Assembly (NCBI GenBank): GCA_035293565.1 | Contig: DATGMP010000023.1 | Coordinates: 60,515 to 124,514, forward strand | DNA from: DATGMP01 sp035293565 | GTDB lineage: Bacteria > Pseudomonadota > Alphaproteobacteria > BOG-932 > Roseiterribacteraceae | Length of the DNA stretch: 64,000 nt | Direction: 5' to 3' | Part shown: one piece after another, positions 49,963-58,407 of the stretch | Layout of the letters: each line of letters starts with the position of its first letter | Position numbering within the stretch: the first letter of the stretch is position 1 | Program-made: the position numbers and the translations under genes | The notes under the pieces: model-generated | Databases searched by the model: none | Told to the model about the DNA's origin: nothing | The model's input: only the letters and a program-made list of their open reading frames with translations

Positions 49963-51147
49963 CTATCCCGCCAAGGCCTGCGCGAGGTCGGCGCGCAGAT
50001 CCTCGACATCCTCGATTCCGACCGACAGCCGCACGAAGCCGTCGACGATGCCGCGCGCGATGCGCTCGGCGACCGGAATGGTGGCGTGAGTCATGATCGG
50101 CGGATATTCGATCAGGCTTTCCACGCCGCCCAGGCTTTCGGCCAGCGCGAACAGACGCGTGCGCTCGAGCATGCGCTTTGCGGCTTCCTCTCCTTCCTTC
50201 ACAACGATTGATATCATGCCGCCGAAAGCCGACATTTGCCGGCGAGCGAGCGCATGCTGCGCATGCGATTTCAGCCCGGGATAGCGGACGTTTTCGACCC
50301 TCGGGTGGACTTCGAGCCACTGTGCGAGCTCCAGCGCATTCGCCGAATGGCGCTCCATGCGGAGCGCCAAAGTCTTCAGGCCGCGCAGCGCAAGGAAGCT
50401 GTCGAACGGCCCTTGGATGCCGCCGATCGCGTTCTGCAGGAATCCCAGGCGCTCGGCCAGCTCCGCGTTCTCTCCCACGATCGCGATTCCGCCCACCATG
50501 TCGGAATGGCCGTTCAGATATTTTGTCGCCGAATGGAAGACGATGTCGAAGCCCAATTCGATCGGCCGCTGAATCCAAGGGCTCGCGAATGTGTTGTCGG
50601 CAACGGTGATGATGCCGCGCTTTTTCGCGATCTCGGCGACAGCGGCGAGATCGACCAGTTTCAGAAGCGGGTTTGTCGGAGTCTCCACCCAGATCATCTT
50701 CGTCTCGGGCCGGATCGCCTCTTCGAGCGCGCGTGCGTCGCTCATATCGACATAGGTGACGTCGAGCCCCATGGAGCGCTTGCGTACACGCTCGAACAGA
50801 CGATAGCAGCCGCCATAGAGGTCGTCGGTCGCGACCACATGCGCACCGACATCGAGCAGCTCGAGGATCGTCGAAGCCGCGGCAAGCCCCGACGCAAATG
50901 CAAAGGCCTGCGTGCCGCTCTCCAGATCGGCGACGCAACGCTCATAGGCGATCCGCGTCGGATTCTTTGTCCGCGCATAATCATAGCCCTTATGCACGCC
51001 GGGGCTCGACTGCACGAAGGTCGACGTCGCGTAGATCGGCGTCATGATCGCACCGGTCGACGGATCCGGCTCCTGCCCCGCGTGAATGGTCCGCGTCGCG
51101 AAGGCGAGGCGATTGGGACGGGCGGGCGGCTTTGCTGATTTCGGCAT
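49963..51147 (-). CDS. trans-sulfuration PLP enzyme (cystathionine gamma-lyase/synthase type)
   Basis: The product is 394 aa. PLP Lys209 is in HSATKYLNGHSD; other Cys/Met-metabolism signatures are YDYARTKNPTR, AFASGLAAAS, ETPTNPLLKLVDL and VADNTFASPW. It acts on cystathionine (cleavage to cysteine) or forms it. A cystathionine beta-synthase-like gene lies at 52763 on the same strand, so gamma-lyase is the favoured role in reverse transsulfuration. Motifs do not separate lyase from synthase. Confidence 0.88.
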   Translation of the reverse strand: MPKSAKPPARPNRLAFATRTIHAGQEPDPSTGAIMTPIYATSTFVQSSPGVHKGYDYARTKNPTRIAYERCVADLESGTQAFAFASGLAAASTILELLDVGAHVVATDDLYGGCYRLFERVRKRSMGLDVTYVDMSDARALEEAIRPETKMIWVETPTNPLLKLVDLAAVAEIAKKRGIITVADNTFASPWIQRPIELGFDIVFHSATKYLNGHSDMVGGIAIVGENAELAERLGFLQNAIGGIQGPFDSFLALRGLKTLALRMERHSANALELAQWLEVHPRVENVRYPGLKSHAQHALARRQMSAFGGMISIVVKEGEEAAKRMLERTRLFALAESLGGVESLIEYPPIMTHATIPVAERIARGIVDGFVRLSVGIEDVEDLRADLAQALAG

Positions 51148-51234
51148 CGGACTGGGCTCATTTTGCGGCGGATGGGCGCCAGCCTGCCAGCAACGCGGAC
51201 AGAGCGCCACTGCGCGGCGACATGCAGATTCCAA

Positions 51235-51265
51235 TTGCACATATTCCTGATATGTTCTATATAAT
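51235..51265 (+). promoter_or_regulatory. AT-rich promoter of toxin C cassette
   Basis: TTGCAC (51235-51240), 17 bases, TATATA (51258-51263), with an alternative TATAAT at 51260-51265. The ribosome site AGGAG lies just downstream and the ATG is at 51283. The AT-richness contrasts with the surrounding chromosome. Confidence 0.55.
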
Positions 51266-51282
51266 TTCCATAGGAGTTTCTG

Positions 51283-52293
51283 ATGCAGAGTTTCCTGGCA
51301 CTGCGCCGTCTGCACGCGCGCGGAGCTCTATCGCGCGGCCTTACGGTTGACCCGGACGGCGTGATGCTGGGCCCGGATTGCGTCCTCATCCGACGCACCG
51401 ACGCCGGTTATCGTGTCGCCAACCCGGTCGAGACGGAGGCGGTGCTGCGCTATGCATTACGGAATCGCGACGATTTCGCCGATCTGCCGCTGCGCCTCGA
51501 CCGCATCGCCCGCGCCCTCGAGGCCGGCGATCTCGCCAAGGCCCAAATCCTCGGCTTGCAACTTGGTTTCGACGATCTGGATGATGATAAGCTTCGCCGC
51601 CTCGATGTGGGCGCGACGCTTGTGAAGGAGGGGTACGACCCGAATCAGCCGCGCGATGAGGATGGAAGGTGGACGAGTGATGGCGGGACGACATCTGCGT
51701 CAGTGAGTTCGTCGACCGATATGCCCACGGCACCGCCTACTACCATGAATGCCGCTGCGGTTACGCCTGATGCGCCCGCGCAGACAGGAGATATTGAGGC
51801 CGGGAGTGAGAGCCAGCTCCCTCCAATGCCGGTTGGCTTCAATGATGAGTATCATAACGCTGTGCGAGATGACTTGGCGGCCGCGATCAATTCCCTTGGC
51901 GGTCGAGCAATTACCGAAGTGTCCTTGACTGCATTCAATGGCGTTAAAAGTCGGATCGATTTGATGGTCTTGGATCCTAAAGTCCTACCGACTCCATTTG
52001 GGATCGAAGTAAAAACGGGACTCGACCCGATACTCACACGACAGCAAAGCATTGTTTACGCAATTCTCATGGCTGGCGGAAACGTTTGGTCGTCCAGTCC
52101 AAGACTGCCGAAGGTTGGTCTGAGTCCTGGAGCGCGCATGCCGCCGGTGCCCGTTGCCGTTTACTGGAAGATCGCACCGGACGTACCTGGCAAGTGGATC
52201 TTTCTATCTCCCGAATTCGTCAAGATGGATCAGTTCCGGAGATACCAGGAGACGTATAGCTCTTCTACCCACAAAGGTGAGGACGCATTATGA
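51283..52293 (+). CDS. putative toxin C, shared N-terminal module plus PD-(D/E)XK nuclease-like C-terminus
   Basis: The product is 336 aa. Residues ~75-94 (IARALEAGDLAKAQILGLQL) and hinge DPNQPRDEDGRWTSDG (119-134) match toxin B. A Thr/Ala/Pro linker follows. From ~190 the domain has VKSRIDLMVLD (Asp226), FGIEVKTG (Glu242, Lys244) and RQQSIV (Gln254-255), a good PD-(D/E)XK nuclease pattern. AGGAG sets the ATG. ATGA couples it to the next gene. It lies on the opposite strand between two transsulfuration genes. Confidence 0.65.
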   Translation: MQSFLALRRLHARGALSRGLTVDPDGVMLGPDCVLIRRTDAGYRVANPVETEAVLRYALRNRDDFADLPLRLDRIARALEAGDLAKAQILGLQLGFDDLDDDKLRRLDVGATLVKEGYDPNQPRDEDGRWTSDGGTTSASVSSSTDMPTAPPTTMNAAAVTPDAPAQTGDIEAGSESQLPPMPVGFNDEYHNAVRDDLAAAINSLGGRAITEVSLTAFNGVKSRIDLMVLDPKVLPTPFGIEVKTGLDPILTRQQSIVYAILMAGGNVWSSSPRLPKVGLSPGARMPPVPVAVYWKIAPDVPGKWIFLSPEFVKMDQFRRYQETYSSSTHKGEDAL

Positions 52294-52661
52294 CAGACGA
52301 TAAGTCATCTGCTGAGCATATGCTGACGGCCCTTTACTCCGGGGGATTTGTTACAAAGCCACAAACGGCCGAACGAATCGCGCAAGCCGTAATCGAGGAG
52401 ATGGTCGGCCAGGAGCTTGCGCAGAGTCAGGGACCCTTACGTATCATCGATCAAGGGGAGAATTGGCGGGTCGCCGCTGCTAACGGCCGTGAGTGGAGGG
52501 ATCCTGTAACCGGGCAAGTGACGATGGTCGAGGATCCGATCGCGTTTTCCATCAGCAAAAAAGACGGCCGGATCGTCGACTACCAATCCACCGCACGCCT
52601 TAAACTCGACTCTGAAGCGCAGGCCATCGTGCGCGCAAGTTTGGAGTCAAAGAACGAATAG
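52290..52661 (+). CDS. putative NTF2-fold immunity protein C
   Basis: The product is 123 aa, start overlapping the toxin C stop (ATGA). GPLRIIDQGENWRVAAANGR and DPIAFSISKKDGRIVDYQST resemble NTF2-fold immunity proteins that pair with polymorphic toxins. It would protect the producer from toxin C. Family call is by motif only. Confidence 0.6.
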   Translation: MTDDKSSAEHMLTALYSGGFVTKPQTAERIAQAVIEEMVGQELAQSQGPLRIIDQGENWRVAAANGREWRDPVTGQVTMVEDPIAFSISKKDGRIVDYQSTARLKLDSEAQAIVRASLESKNE

Positions 52662-52728
52662 ACTACTAGCGGGCAAGATATCATCGACGCGATCGAGCGG
52701 GGGCCGTAACCGTTCGGTTTGCCTCCTT

Positions 52729-52757
52729 GTCACTCTCGCGAAAGCGGGAATCCACCG
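52729..52757. repeat. REP-like unit between toxin C cassette and CBS gene
   Basis: GTCACTCTCGCGAAAGCGGG followed by AATCCAC is a unit of the same family as the repeats at 3096 and 26357. It lies just past the 3' end of the convergent CBS gene and may help end transcription there. Confidence 0.55.
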
Positions 52758-52762
52758 GCTCC

Positions 52763-54154
52763 TTACTTCATCCGCCGGCGCAGGTGATTCAGCAGATCGA
52801 TGCGCGTGACGATCCCGAGGAAGCGATCGCCGTCCATGACGACGGCGACATGGCCCTGATCGAAGGTGTCGAGAAGTGCCTGGATGGGGGCGGAGCAGGG
52901 GACCGTCTGCACGCGCGCGGTCATTGCGGTTAAGGCTTTGTCGGTGAAGCGGCGTTCGTCTTCGACCACGCGCATCAGGAGATCGGATTCGTCGATGAGC
53001 CCGACGACGCGGCCGCGGTCCATGACTGGCAGCTGCGAGACTTCGTTGACGCGCATGCGCTTGTAGGCGGTGAGCAGCGTGTCCTCCGGCGTGACGAACA
53101 CAGTGCCGCCTTCGTCGTGCGGACGACCGATCATATCGCGCAAGTCTCCGACGTCGCCGCGCGCGAGGAACCCCTGCTCCTCCATCCAGAAATTGTTGTA
53201 TTGCTTCGAGAGATATTTGTTTCCACTATCGGGAACCAAAGTCACAACACGCTTCGATTCCTTCTGCTCGCGGCAATAACGGAGCGCGCCGGCGAGCAGC
53301 GTGCCGGTCGAGGAACCGCCCAATATACCTTCGCGGCGCAGCAGCTCGCGCGCTGTGAGCAGGCTCTCGCGGTCGTCGATCGTGTAAGCCGCGGCGACCA
53401 GATCCAGGTCGCAATTCGGCGGCACGAAATCCTCGCCGATCCCCTCCACCACCCATGATCCCGGCTCGCCGGCGTCGCCGGTCTTCACCAGATCGGCGAG
53501 CACCGATCCCTTGGGGTCGGCCAGAACCATCTTCGTCTTGGGCGAGACGCGTGCGAAGAATCGGCCGAGGCCGGTCAGCGTGCCGCCCGATCCGACGCCG
53601 ACCACGACCGCGTCCACGTCGTGGTTCATCTGCCGCCAGATCTCGGGGCCGGTCGTATGTTCGTGCGCCGCGGGGTTGGCCGGGTTCGCGAACTGGTTCA
53701 CATAGAAGCCGCCAACCTCGCGCGCGATCCGCTCCGCCATGTCCTGATAGTAGTCGGGATGCCCCTTGCCGACGTCGGAACGCGTGATGCGGATCTCCGC
53801 GCCCAGTGAGCGAAGATGGTTGATCTTTTCGACGGCCATCTTGTCGGGAATGACGAGGATCAACCGGTAACCCTTGGCGGCAGCCGCGAGCGCCAGGCCG
53901 AGGCCCGTATTGCCGGCGGTCGCTTCGACCAGCGTGCCGCCGGGCGCGACCTTTCCCTCGCGCTCGGCGGTCTCGACCATCGCGAGTCCGATCCGGTCCT
54001 TGATCGATCCGGCGGGATTCTGATTCTCGAGCTTCAGGAAGAGATGGCAGCGGCCCGTATCGAAGCGGGTAAGCTCGATCAGCGGCGTATTGCCAATCAG
54101 CCCCAGGACCGCGGGCGGCTTTGTGTCGGCGACAGGTTTGGAGCGCTTGGCCAT
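52763..54154 (-). CDS. cystathionine beta-synthase-like pyridoxal-phosphate enzyme with two CBS domains
   Basis: The product is 463 aa. Residues 1-~320 are the cysteine-synthase fold: PLP Lys52 in NPAGSIKDRIGL, VEATAGNTGLGLALAA, VGVGSGGTLTGLGRFF and GGSSTGTLLAGALR. Residues ~335-460 hold two CBS domains (TVFVTPEDTLLTAYKRMRVN; VVMDGDRFLGIVTRIDLLNH). With the gene at 49963 it would convert homocysteine plus serine to cysteine via cystathionine. Confidence 0.88.
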   Translation of the reverse strand: MAKRSKPVADTKPPAVLGLIGNTPLIELTRFDTGRCHLFLKLENQNPAGSIKDRIGLAMVETAEREGKVAPGGTLVEATAGNTGLGLALAAAAKGYRLILVIPDKMAVEKINHLRSLGAEIRITRSDVGKGHPDYYQDMAERIAREVGGFYVNQFANPANPAAHEHTTGPEIWRQMNHDVDAVVVGVGSGGTLTGLGRFFARVSPKTKMVLADPKGSVLADLVKTGDAGEPGSWVVEGIGEDFVPPNCDLDLVAAAYTIDDRESLLTARELLRREGILGGSSTGTLLAGALRYCREQKESKRVVTLVPDSGNKYLSKQYNNFWMEEQGFLARGDVGDLRDMIGRPHDEGGTVFVTPEDTLLTAYKRMRVNEVSQLPVMDRGRVVGLIDESDLLMRVVEDERRFTDKALTAMTARVQTVPCSAPIQALLDTFDQGHVAVVMDGDRFLGIVTRIDLLNHLRRRMK

Positions 54155-54195
54155 CGCATCCTTACATGTAGGAAGGCGATCGGCTGGAGCGAGCC

Positions 54196-55755
54196 CTATT
54201 CGGCGTCCGGCAGGCGTCTCAGCAGAAAATAATGCCCGTCGAGCGGCCTGCCGCCCTCGCGGCGCAGCATCGTATCGATGCGCTCGACGATCTCGAACCG
54301 GCCTTGCGCCAGCCGCGCGATATAGGTCGGGCTGTGGGCATGACGGCCGCTGCCTCGCAGCACGAACCCGTCGCCTTCGGCGGATTCCGTCGAGATTGCG
54401 AACCATCCGCCGGGCTTCAACGCGACTGTCGCCGCTGTAAACATCGGCTCGAGTGATCCGAAATAGGGCAGGGCGTCGGCCGCGACGATCAAATCCCACC
54501 GCGCGCGGTCGCGGCCCAGCACATTCATAAGGTCCACCGTTCCAACGCGATCATAGAGACCGCGGCCGCGCGCCTTCACGATCATCTTGTGGGCAAGATC
54601 GATCCCTTCGAGATGGCGCGCATAGGGCCGCAGGGTCTGAGCGCAAAGGCCGGTGCCGCAGCCCGCATCGAGCACCGACCAGCTTTCGGTGGGCGTGCAA
54701 TGCCGAGACAGCAACCGAGAGATCTGCTCGGGTCCGCTATATTCGAGGCGACCGACGAGCTGCTCGTCGAACCGGTCGGCGAGCTCGTCGAAATGCCGCG
54801 CCACCAGTTCGGCCGGCATGCGGTCGACCGGTTTCGCCTGGGCGGCGTCGCGCAGATGCTTCGCCTCCATATTGTCGGGGCTTGCCGCGACCCAGGCCTC
54901 GGCGACGGTGACGGCGGCGTTGCGTTGGCCGGCGCGGTCGAGATAGAGCAACGCCGTCTTGAACACCGTGTCCGTCTGCGGTCCAGGCTCCGATAGCCGG
55001 CCGCCATAGAGCGCGAGACCGCGTTCGGCGTCACCCTCCAGAACGGCGACCACGAAACGCGCCAGCTGATCCATCTCGATCGTTGCCGGCGCCGTCGGAT
55101 CGAGCGTTACGGCGACGGCGAAATTGTCGGCCGCCTCGTGAAAGCGGCCGCATTGGAACAGCATCGTTCCCAAGTTGGCGCAGAGCGTGGCGCTGGGTCC
55201 CGCTATGTCGACCGTGCGGGCGAAAGCCGCGGCGGCACCGGCGAAATCCTCGCGCCCAGCCCGTGCGAGCGCGCGTATCTGCCAAGGGGCGGCATCGTTG
55301 GCGTCCAGCGCGATCGCCTGCACGGCGGCGGCCTCCGCCTCCTCGGTCTTGCCCGCGTTGAGGAACGCGCCCGCAAGACTAGTCCAGATCGGCTGCTGAC
55401 GCGGATCGATCTCGAGCGAAGCGCGCCAGGCGGCGGCAGCTTCGGCAACGCTCCCGAGCGCGGACGCGGCGAGCGCCAGATTGTTCCAGGCCAGGGCCTC
55501 GCCGGGCGCGGCCTTCGCAACAGCTCGGAACATATCGTGCGCGCGCTTGAAGTCGCCGGCGCCATAGCAGGCGAGCCCATGGCGGGTAAGCGCCACGATC
55601 GGCGACGAGGAATTGGCCGCCATATCCGCAAGCGCGGGGTCGGCGGCGGAAAGGTCGGCAATAAGGGACCTGAGGTCCCCGGCCTGTATTTCGGCACGGG
55701 CTTGAGAGTGGGCGGACAGGGCTGGCTCCTGGGCTCGCTCGGATAGGTGGCCCAA
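54196..55755 (-). CDS. TPR-repeat SAM-dependent methyltransferase
   Basis: The product is 519 aa. Residues ~50-290 are tetratricopeptide repeats (ALAWNNLALAASALGSVAEA). From ~340 a class I methyltransferase begins (SWSVLDAGCGTGLCAQTLRP, then LIVAADALPYFG). The preceding helix DRMPAELVARHFDELADRFD is typical of this fused family. The start is probably TTG 55755; no ATG is near. Substrate unknown. Confidence 0.8.
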   Translation of the reverse strand: MGHLSERAQEPALSAHSQARAEIQAGDLRSLIADLSAADPALADMAANSSSPIVALTRHGLACYGAGDFKRAHDMFRAVAKAAPGEALAWNNLALAASALGSVAEAAAAWRASLEIDPRQQPIWTSLAGAFLNAGKTEEAEAAAVQAIALDANDAAPWQIRALARAGREDFAGAAAAFARTVDIAGPSATLCANLGTMLFQCGRFHEAADNFAVAVTLDPTAPATIEMDQLARFVVAVLEGDAERGLALYGGRLSEPGPQTDTVFKTALLYLDRAGQRNAAVTVAEAWVAASPDNMEAKHLRDAAQAKPVDRMPAELVARHFDELADRFDEQLVGRLEYSGPEQISRLLSRHCTPTESWSVLDAGCGTGLCAQTLRPYARHLEGIDLAHKMIVKARGRGLYDRVGTVDLMNVLGRDRARWDLIVAADALPYFGSLEPMFTAATVALKPGGWFAISTESAEGDGFVLRGSGRHAHSPTYIARLAQGRFEIVERIDTMLRREGGRPLDGHYFLLRRLPDAE

Positions 55756-55927
55756 ACCTCGACCGGAAACGCTAAATCGTGGTTAACGTCGCGTCGAAGC
55801 CCTTTCGGCGGGTGGGCGTCGAAATTTACAGAAGAAACTTTAAGATTTCGGCAAGTTTACTAAAATACGATCGATCTCGAGCCCATTGGACCGGCTGCAG
55901 AGGCCTTTGAGTAACGGAGTTGATGCA

Positions 55928-56323
55928 GTGCCCACCGAAATGCGCGAGATCGCCTTTCGAGAGACCGAGTTCTTCAGCGCGGTCCGCGACTACCGTATGC
56001 GCCGGGGCGAGCCCCTGCCGATGGGCAGCGTCCTCGGCATCGATTTCGATGAGGATGAATCCGACGTCAAAGCTCGCATCAGGATCGGCAAGGATGACGG
56101 CCGGGACGTCCTGTCGATCGATCTGCCGACCGAGAGCATCGCGGCGGCGCTCATCTTCTTCTGCATCAATCATAAGATTCCGCTGCCCGCCCACGCCGCC
56201 AAGAGCGTCAAGAAGCTGGGCGGCAACATCGTTCTCGTCATCACCATCAACATGCTGAACTACAACGCGAAGAGTTTTGCCGCGAAGCTGCCCTCGCTCC
56301 CGAACCCGCGCGATTTCAACTAG
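55928..56323 (+). CDS. hypothetical protein
   Basis: The product is 131 aa from a GTG with GGAG 8 bases upstream. MREIAFRETEFFSAVRDYRM opens it; LSIDLPTESIAAALIFFCIN and PLPAHAAKSVKKLGGNIVLV follow. Cytosolic, mixed alpha/beta. It resembles unnamed alphaproteobacterial proteins but I cannot assign a family. Confidence 0.65.
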   Translation: MPTEMREIAFRETEFFSAVRDYRMRRGEPLPMGSVLGIDFDEDESDVKARIRIGKDDGRDVLSIDLPTESIAAALIFFCINHKIPLPAHAAKSVKKLGGNIVLVITINMLNYNAKSFAAKLPSLPNPRDFN

Positions 56324-56437
56324 CATATCTTTCGGCCTGTGCCGGGGTTTCATCCCATTTGATCTCCGTTTCCCGTCATGTCAGGCTAGTGTCGGCCCGG
56401 TGGATCCACAGCCCGGGCGAGGGGAGCGAAACGGGGT

Positions 56438-56767
56438 ATGGAGCTCAATCGGATCGGATCCTATCTGGCGGTCGCGATCGTCGCGGGCCTGATCGGATAC
56501 GTCGCCGCCAAATCGACGGCTGTGCAGACCGGCGGCAAGTGCGACATCCATTTGAGCCTGTCGGACCGCGAGCTTCAGGCGATCAAGACCAATCTCGCCC
56601 GCGCGCGCGCCCAGGCGTTCGACGCGGCAAGCGCCGACGGGCAAAATCGGGACGGCGCCAACAGAGCCGCCGAAGACGCGGCCTTCGACACGTTCGTGCA
56701 CAATCTCCGCAGCCCACTCGGCAACGAATATGCCCGCCACCGCACCGCTCTGGATGGCTGTTTCTGA
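56438..56767 (+). CDS. hypothetical membrane-anchored protein
   Basis: The product is 109 aa. One N-terminal membrane segment (IGSYLAVAIVAGLIGYVAAK) and a helical periplasmic domain with cysteines at 35 (KCDIH) and 108 (GCF). GGGG-rich ribosome site upstream. Ends 3 bases before the FAD gene, so co-transcribed with it. Function unknown. Confidence 0.65.
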   Translation: MELNRIGSYLAVAIVAGLIGYVAAKSTAVQTGGKCDIHLSLSDRELQAIKTNLARARAQAFDAASADGQNRDGANRAAEDAAFDTFVHNLRSPLGNEYARHRTALDGCF

Positions 56768-56770
56768 GCG

Positions 56771-58252
56771 ATGCAAGATTATTCGCCCAGCCATCCTTGC
56801 CGGTTGTCTCAGGTTCCGCGCCGGGACTTCGAATGCGATGTGATCGTGGTCGGATTCGGCGCGGCGGGGGCCTGCGCCGCAATCGAAGCCGCGGCGGCCG
56901 GCGCGCGGGTCACGCTATTCGAGCGCGCCTCCGGAAGCGGCGGCACGACCGCGCTCTCCGGCGCCGATATCTATATGGGCGGCAATGGGGGAACGCCGGT
57001 CCAACGGCACGCCGGCTTTTCGGATTCGACCGAGGATATGATCCGCTATCTTGCGATGGCGGGGGGCGCTGCGCCGGACACCGACAAGATCCGCCTCTAT
57101 GCCGAAAGCAGCCTCGGTCATTTCGAATGGCTCAAGGCACAGGGCGTGCCGTACAAGCTATCCTACCTCCCGGGCAAACGCATCGAGCCCGAGACCGACG
57201 ATTGCCTCATCTGGTCCGGCAGTGAGGAAGCCTGGCCCTTCGCCGACAGCGCCAAACCTTGCCCGCGCGGGCACCTGCCGCAGAATATGGGCCGCAGCAA
57301 CGGCCGCTTCCTGATGGACATACTGACCCGCCGGGTCGAAAGCCTCGGCGTCGATATCCGCTATGACAGCCGGGCGCTCGCGCTGATCGCCGACGAGGAG
57401 AATCGGGTCCATGGAATCGTCGTGCGGATCGACAACCAGCCGCGCTTCGCCCACGCGCGGCGCGGCGTGATCCTTTGCATGGGCGGCTTCGCGATGAATC
57501 GCGAGATGATCGCCCGACACGCCCCGCGCCTTCTGCGCACCAACGACCCGATCGGCAATCCGGGCGATGACGGCACGGGGATCCGCCTGGGCATGAGCGT
57601 CGGCGCGGCAGCGATCCATATGGATGAAGGCTTCTGCACACTGCCGTTCTGCCCGCCCGAAACGCATGCGAAGGGCATTCTGATCAACCAGGCCTGCCAG
57701 CGCTTCATCAACGAGGATTGCTATCATGGCCGGATCGGCAGCGAGGCGCTGAAACAGATCGGCGACAGGATCTATCTCCTGGCGGACAACGAGATCTTCC
57801 AGCGTCCGCTCGAATATTCGCGGATCGAGATCGCCGCGGTGGGCGAAAGCTGGGAGGAGGTCGAGCGTGAGCTTGCCTTGCCGGGAGGCGCCCTCACGAC
57901 TCCTGTCGCGACCTATAACCGCCACGCCGCGCGCGGTGAGGATCCGTTTTTTCACAAACAGGCGAAATATCTGAAGCCGCTCGACGCGCCGCCCTTCGCG
58001 GCGCTCGATTGCAGCATCGGCAAGGCGTTCTACGCCTATTTCACGTTGGGCGGCCTCGACACACTGCCGACGGGCGAGGTGCTGACCGAAGATCGCCGGA
58101 TCATTCCAGGTCTGTTCGCGGCCGGCCGAACCGTGTGCGGACTGCCACGCTGGGGTTCGGGCTACAGCTCCGGCATGTCGGTCGGCGACTCCAGCTTCTT
58201 CGGCCGTCAGGCCGGCAAGCAAGCGGCAAGGCCGGCGGTGGAGCCACGCTAG
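56771..58252 (+). CDS. FAD-dependent dehydrogenase (fumarate reductase / ketosteroid dehydrogenase type)
   Basis: The product is 493 aa. FAD-binding start is CDVIVVGFGAAGACAAIEAA with LFERASGSGGTTALSGADIY, typical of the flavoprotein family that includes 3-ketosteroid dehydrogenases. The end closes the FAD site (FAAGRTVCGLPRWGSGYSSG). It would introduce or reduce a C=C bond. Substrate unknown. Confidence 0.82.
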   Translation: MQDYSPSHPCRLSQVPRRDFECDVIVVGFGAAGACAAIEAAAAGARVTLFERASGSGGTTALSGADIYMGGNGGTPVQRHAGFSDSTEDMIRYLAMAGGAAPDTDKIRLYAESSLGHFEWLKAQGVPYKLSYLPGKRIEPETDDCLIWSGSEEAWPFADSAKPCPRGHLPQNMGRSNGRFLMDILTRRVESLGVDIRYDSRALALIADEENRVHGIVVRIDNQPRFAHARRGVILCMGGFAMNREMIARHAPRLLRTNDPIGNPGDDGTGIRLGMSVGAAAIHMDEGFCTLPFCPPETHAKGILINQACQRFINEDCYHGRIGSEALKQIGDRIYLLADNEIFQRPLEYSRIEIAAVGESWEEVERELALPGGALTTPVATYNRHAARGEDPFFHKQAKYLKPLDAPPFAALDCSIGKAFYAYFTLGGLDTLPTGEVLTEDRRIIPGLFAAGRTVCGLPRWGSGYSSGMSVGDSSFFGRQAGKQAARPAVEPR

Positions 58253-58407
58253 ACCAATAGAGTTTTCGAGGGATCGGCTGCGGCGCCCGCCAGCGCAGGG
58301 ATTTGCCGTTATGGGCGTCTCAGACAGAGGGCAGTCCATATAATATGAATTACTTATGAAAGCCTGAATGGCTTTCACTCGTGCCCAAAGCTGCTTGGGA
58401 GCATCGG

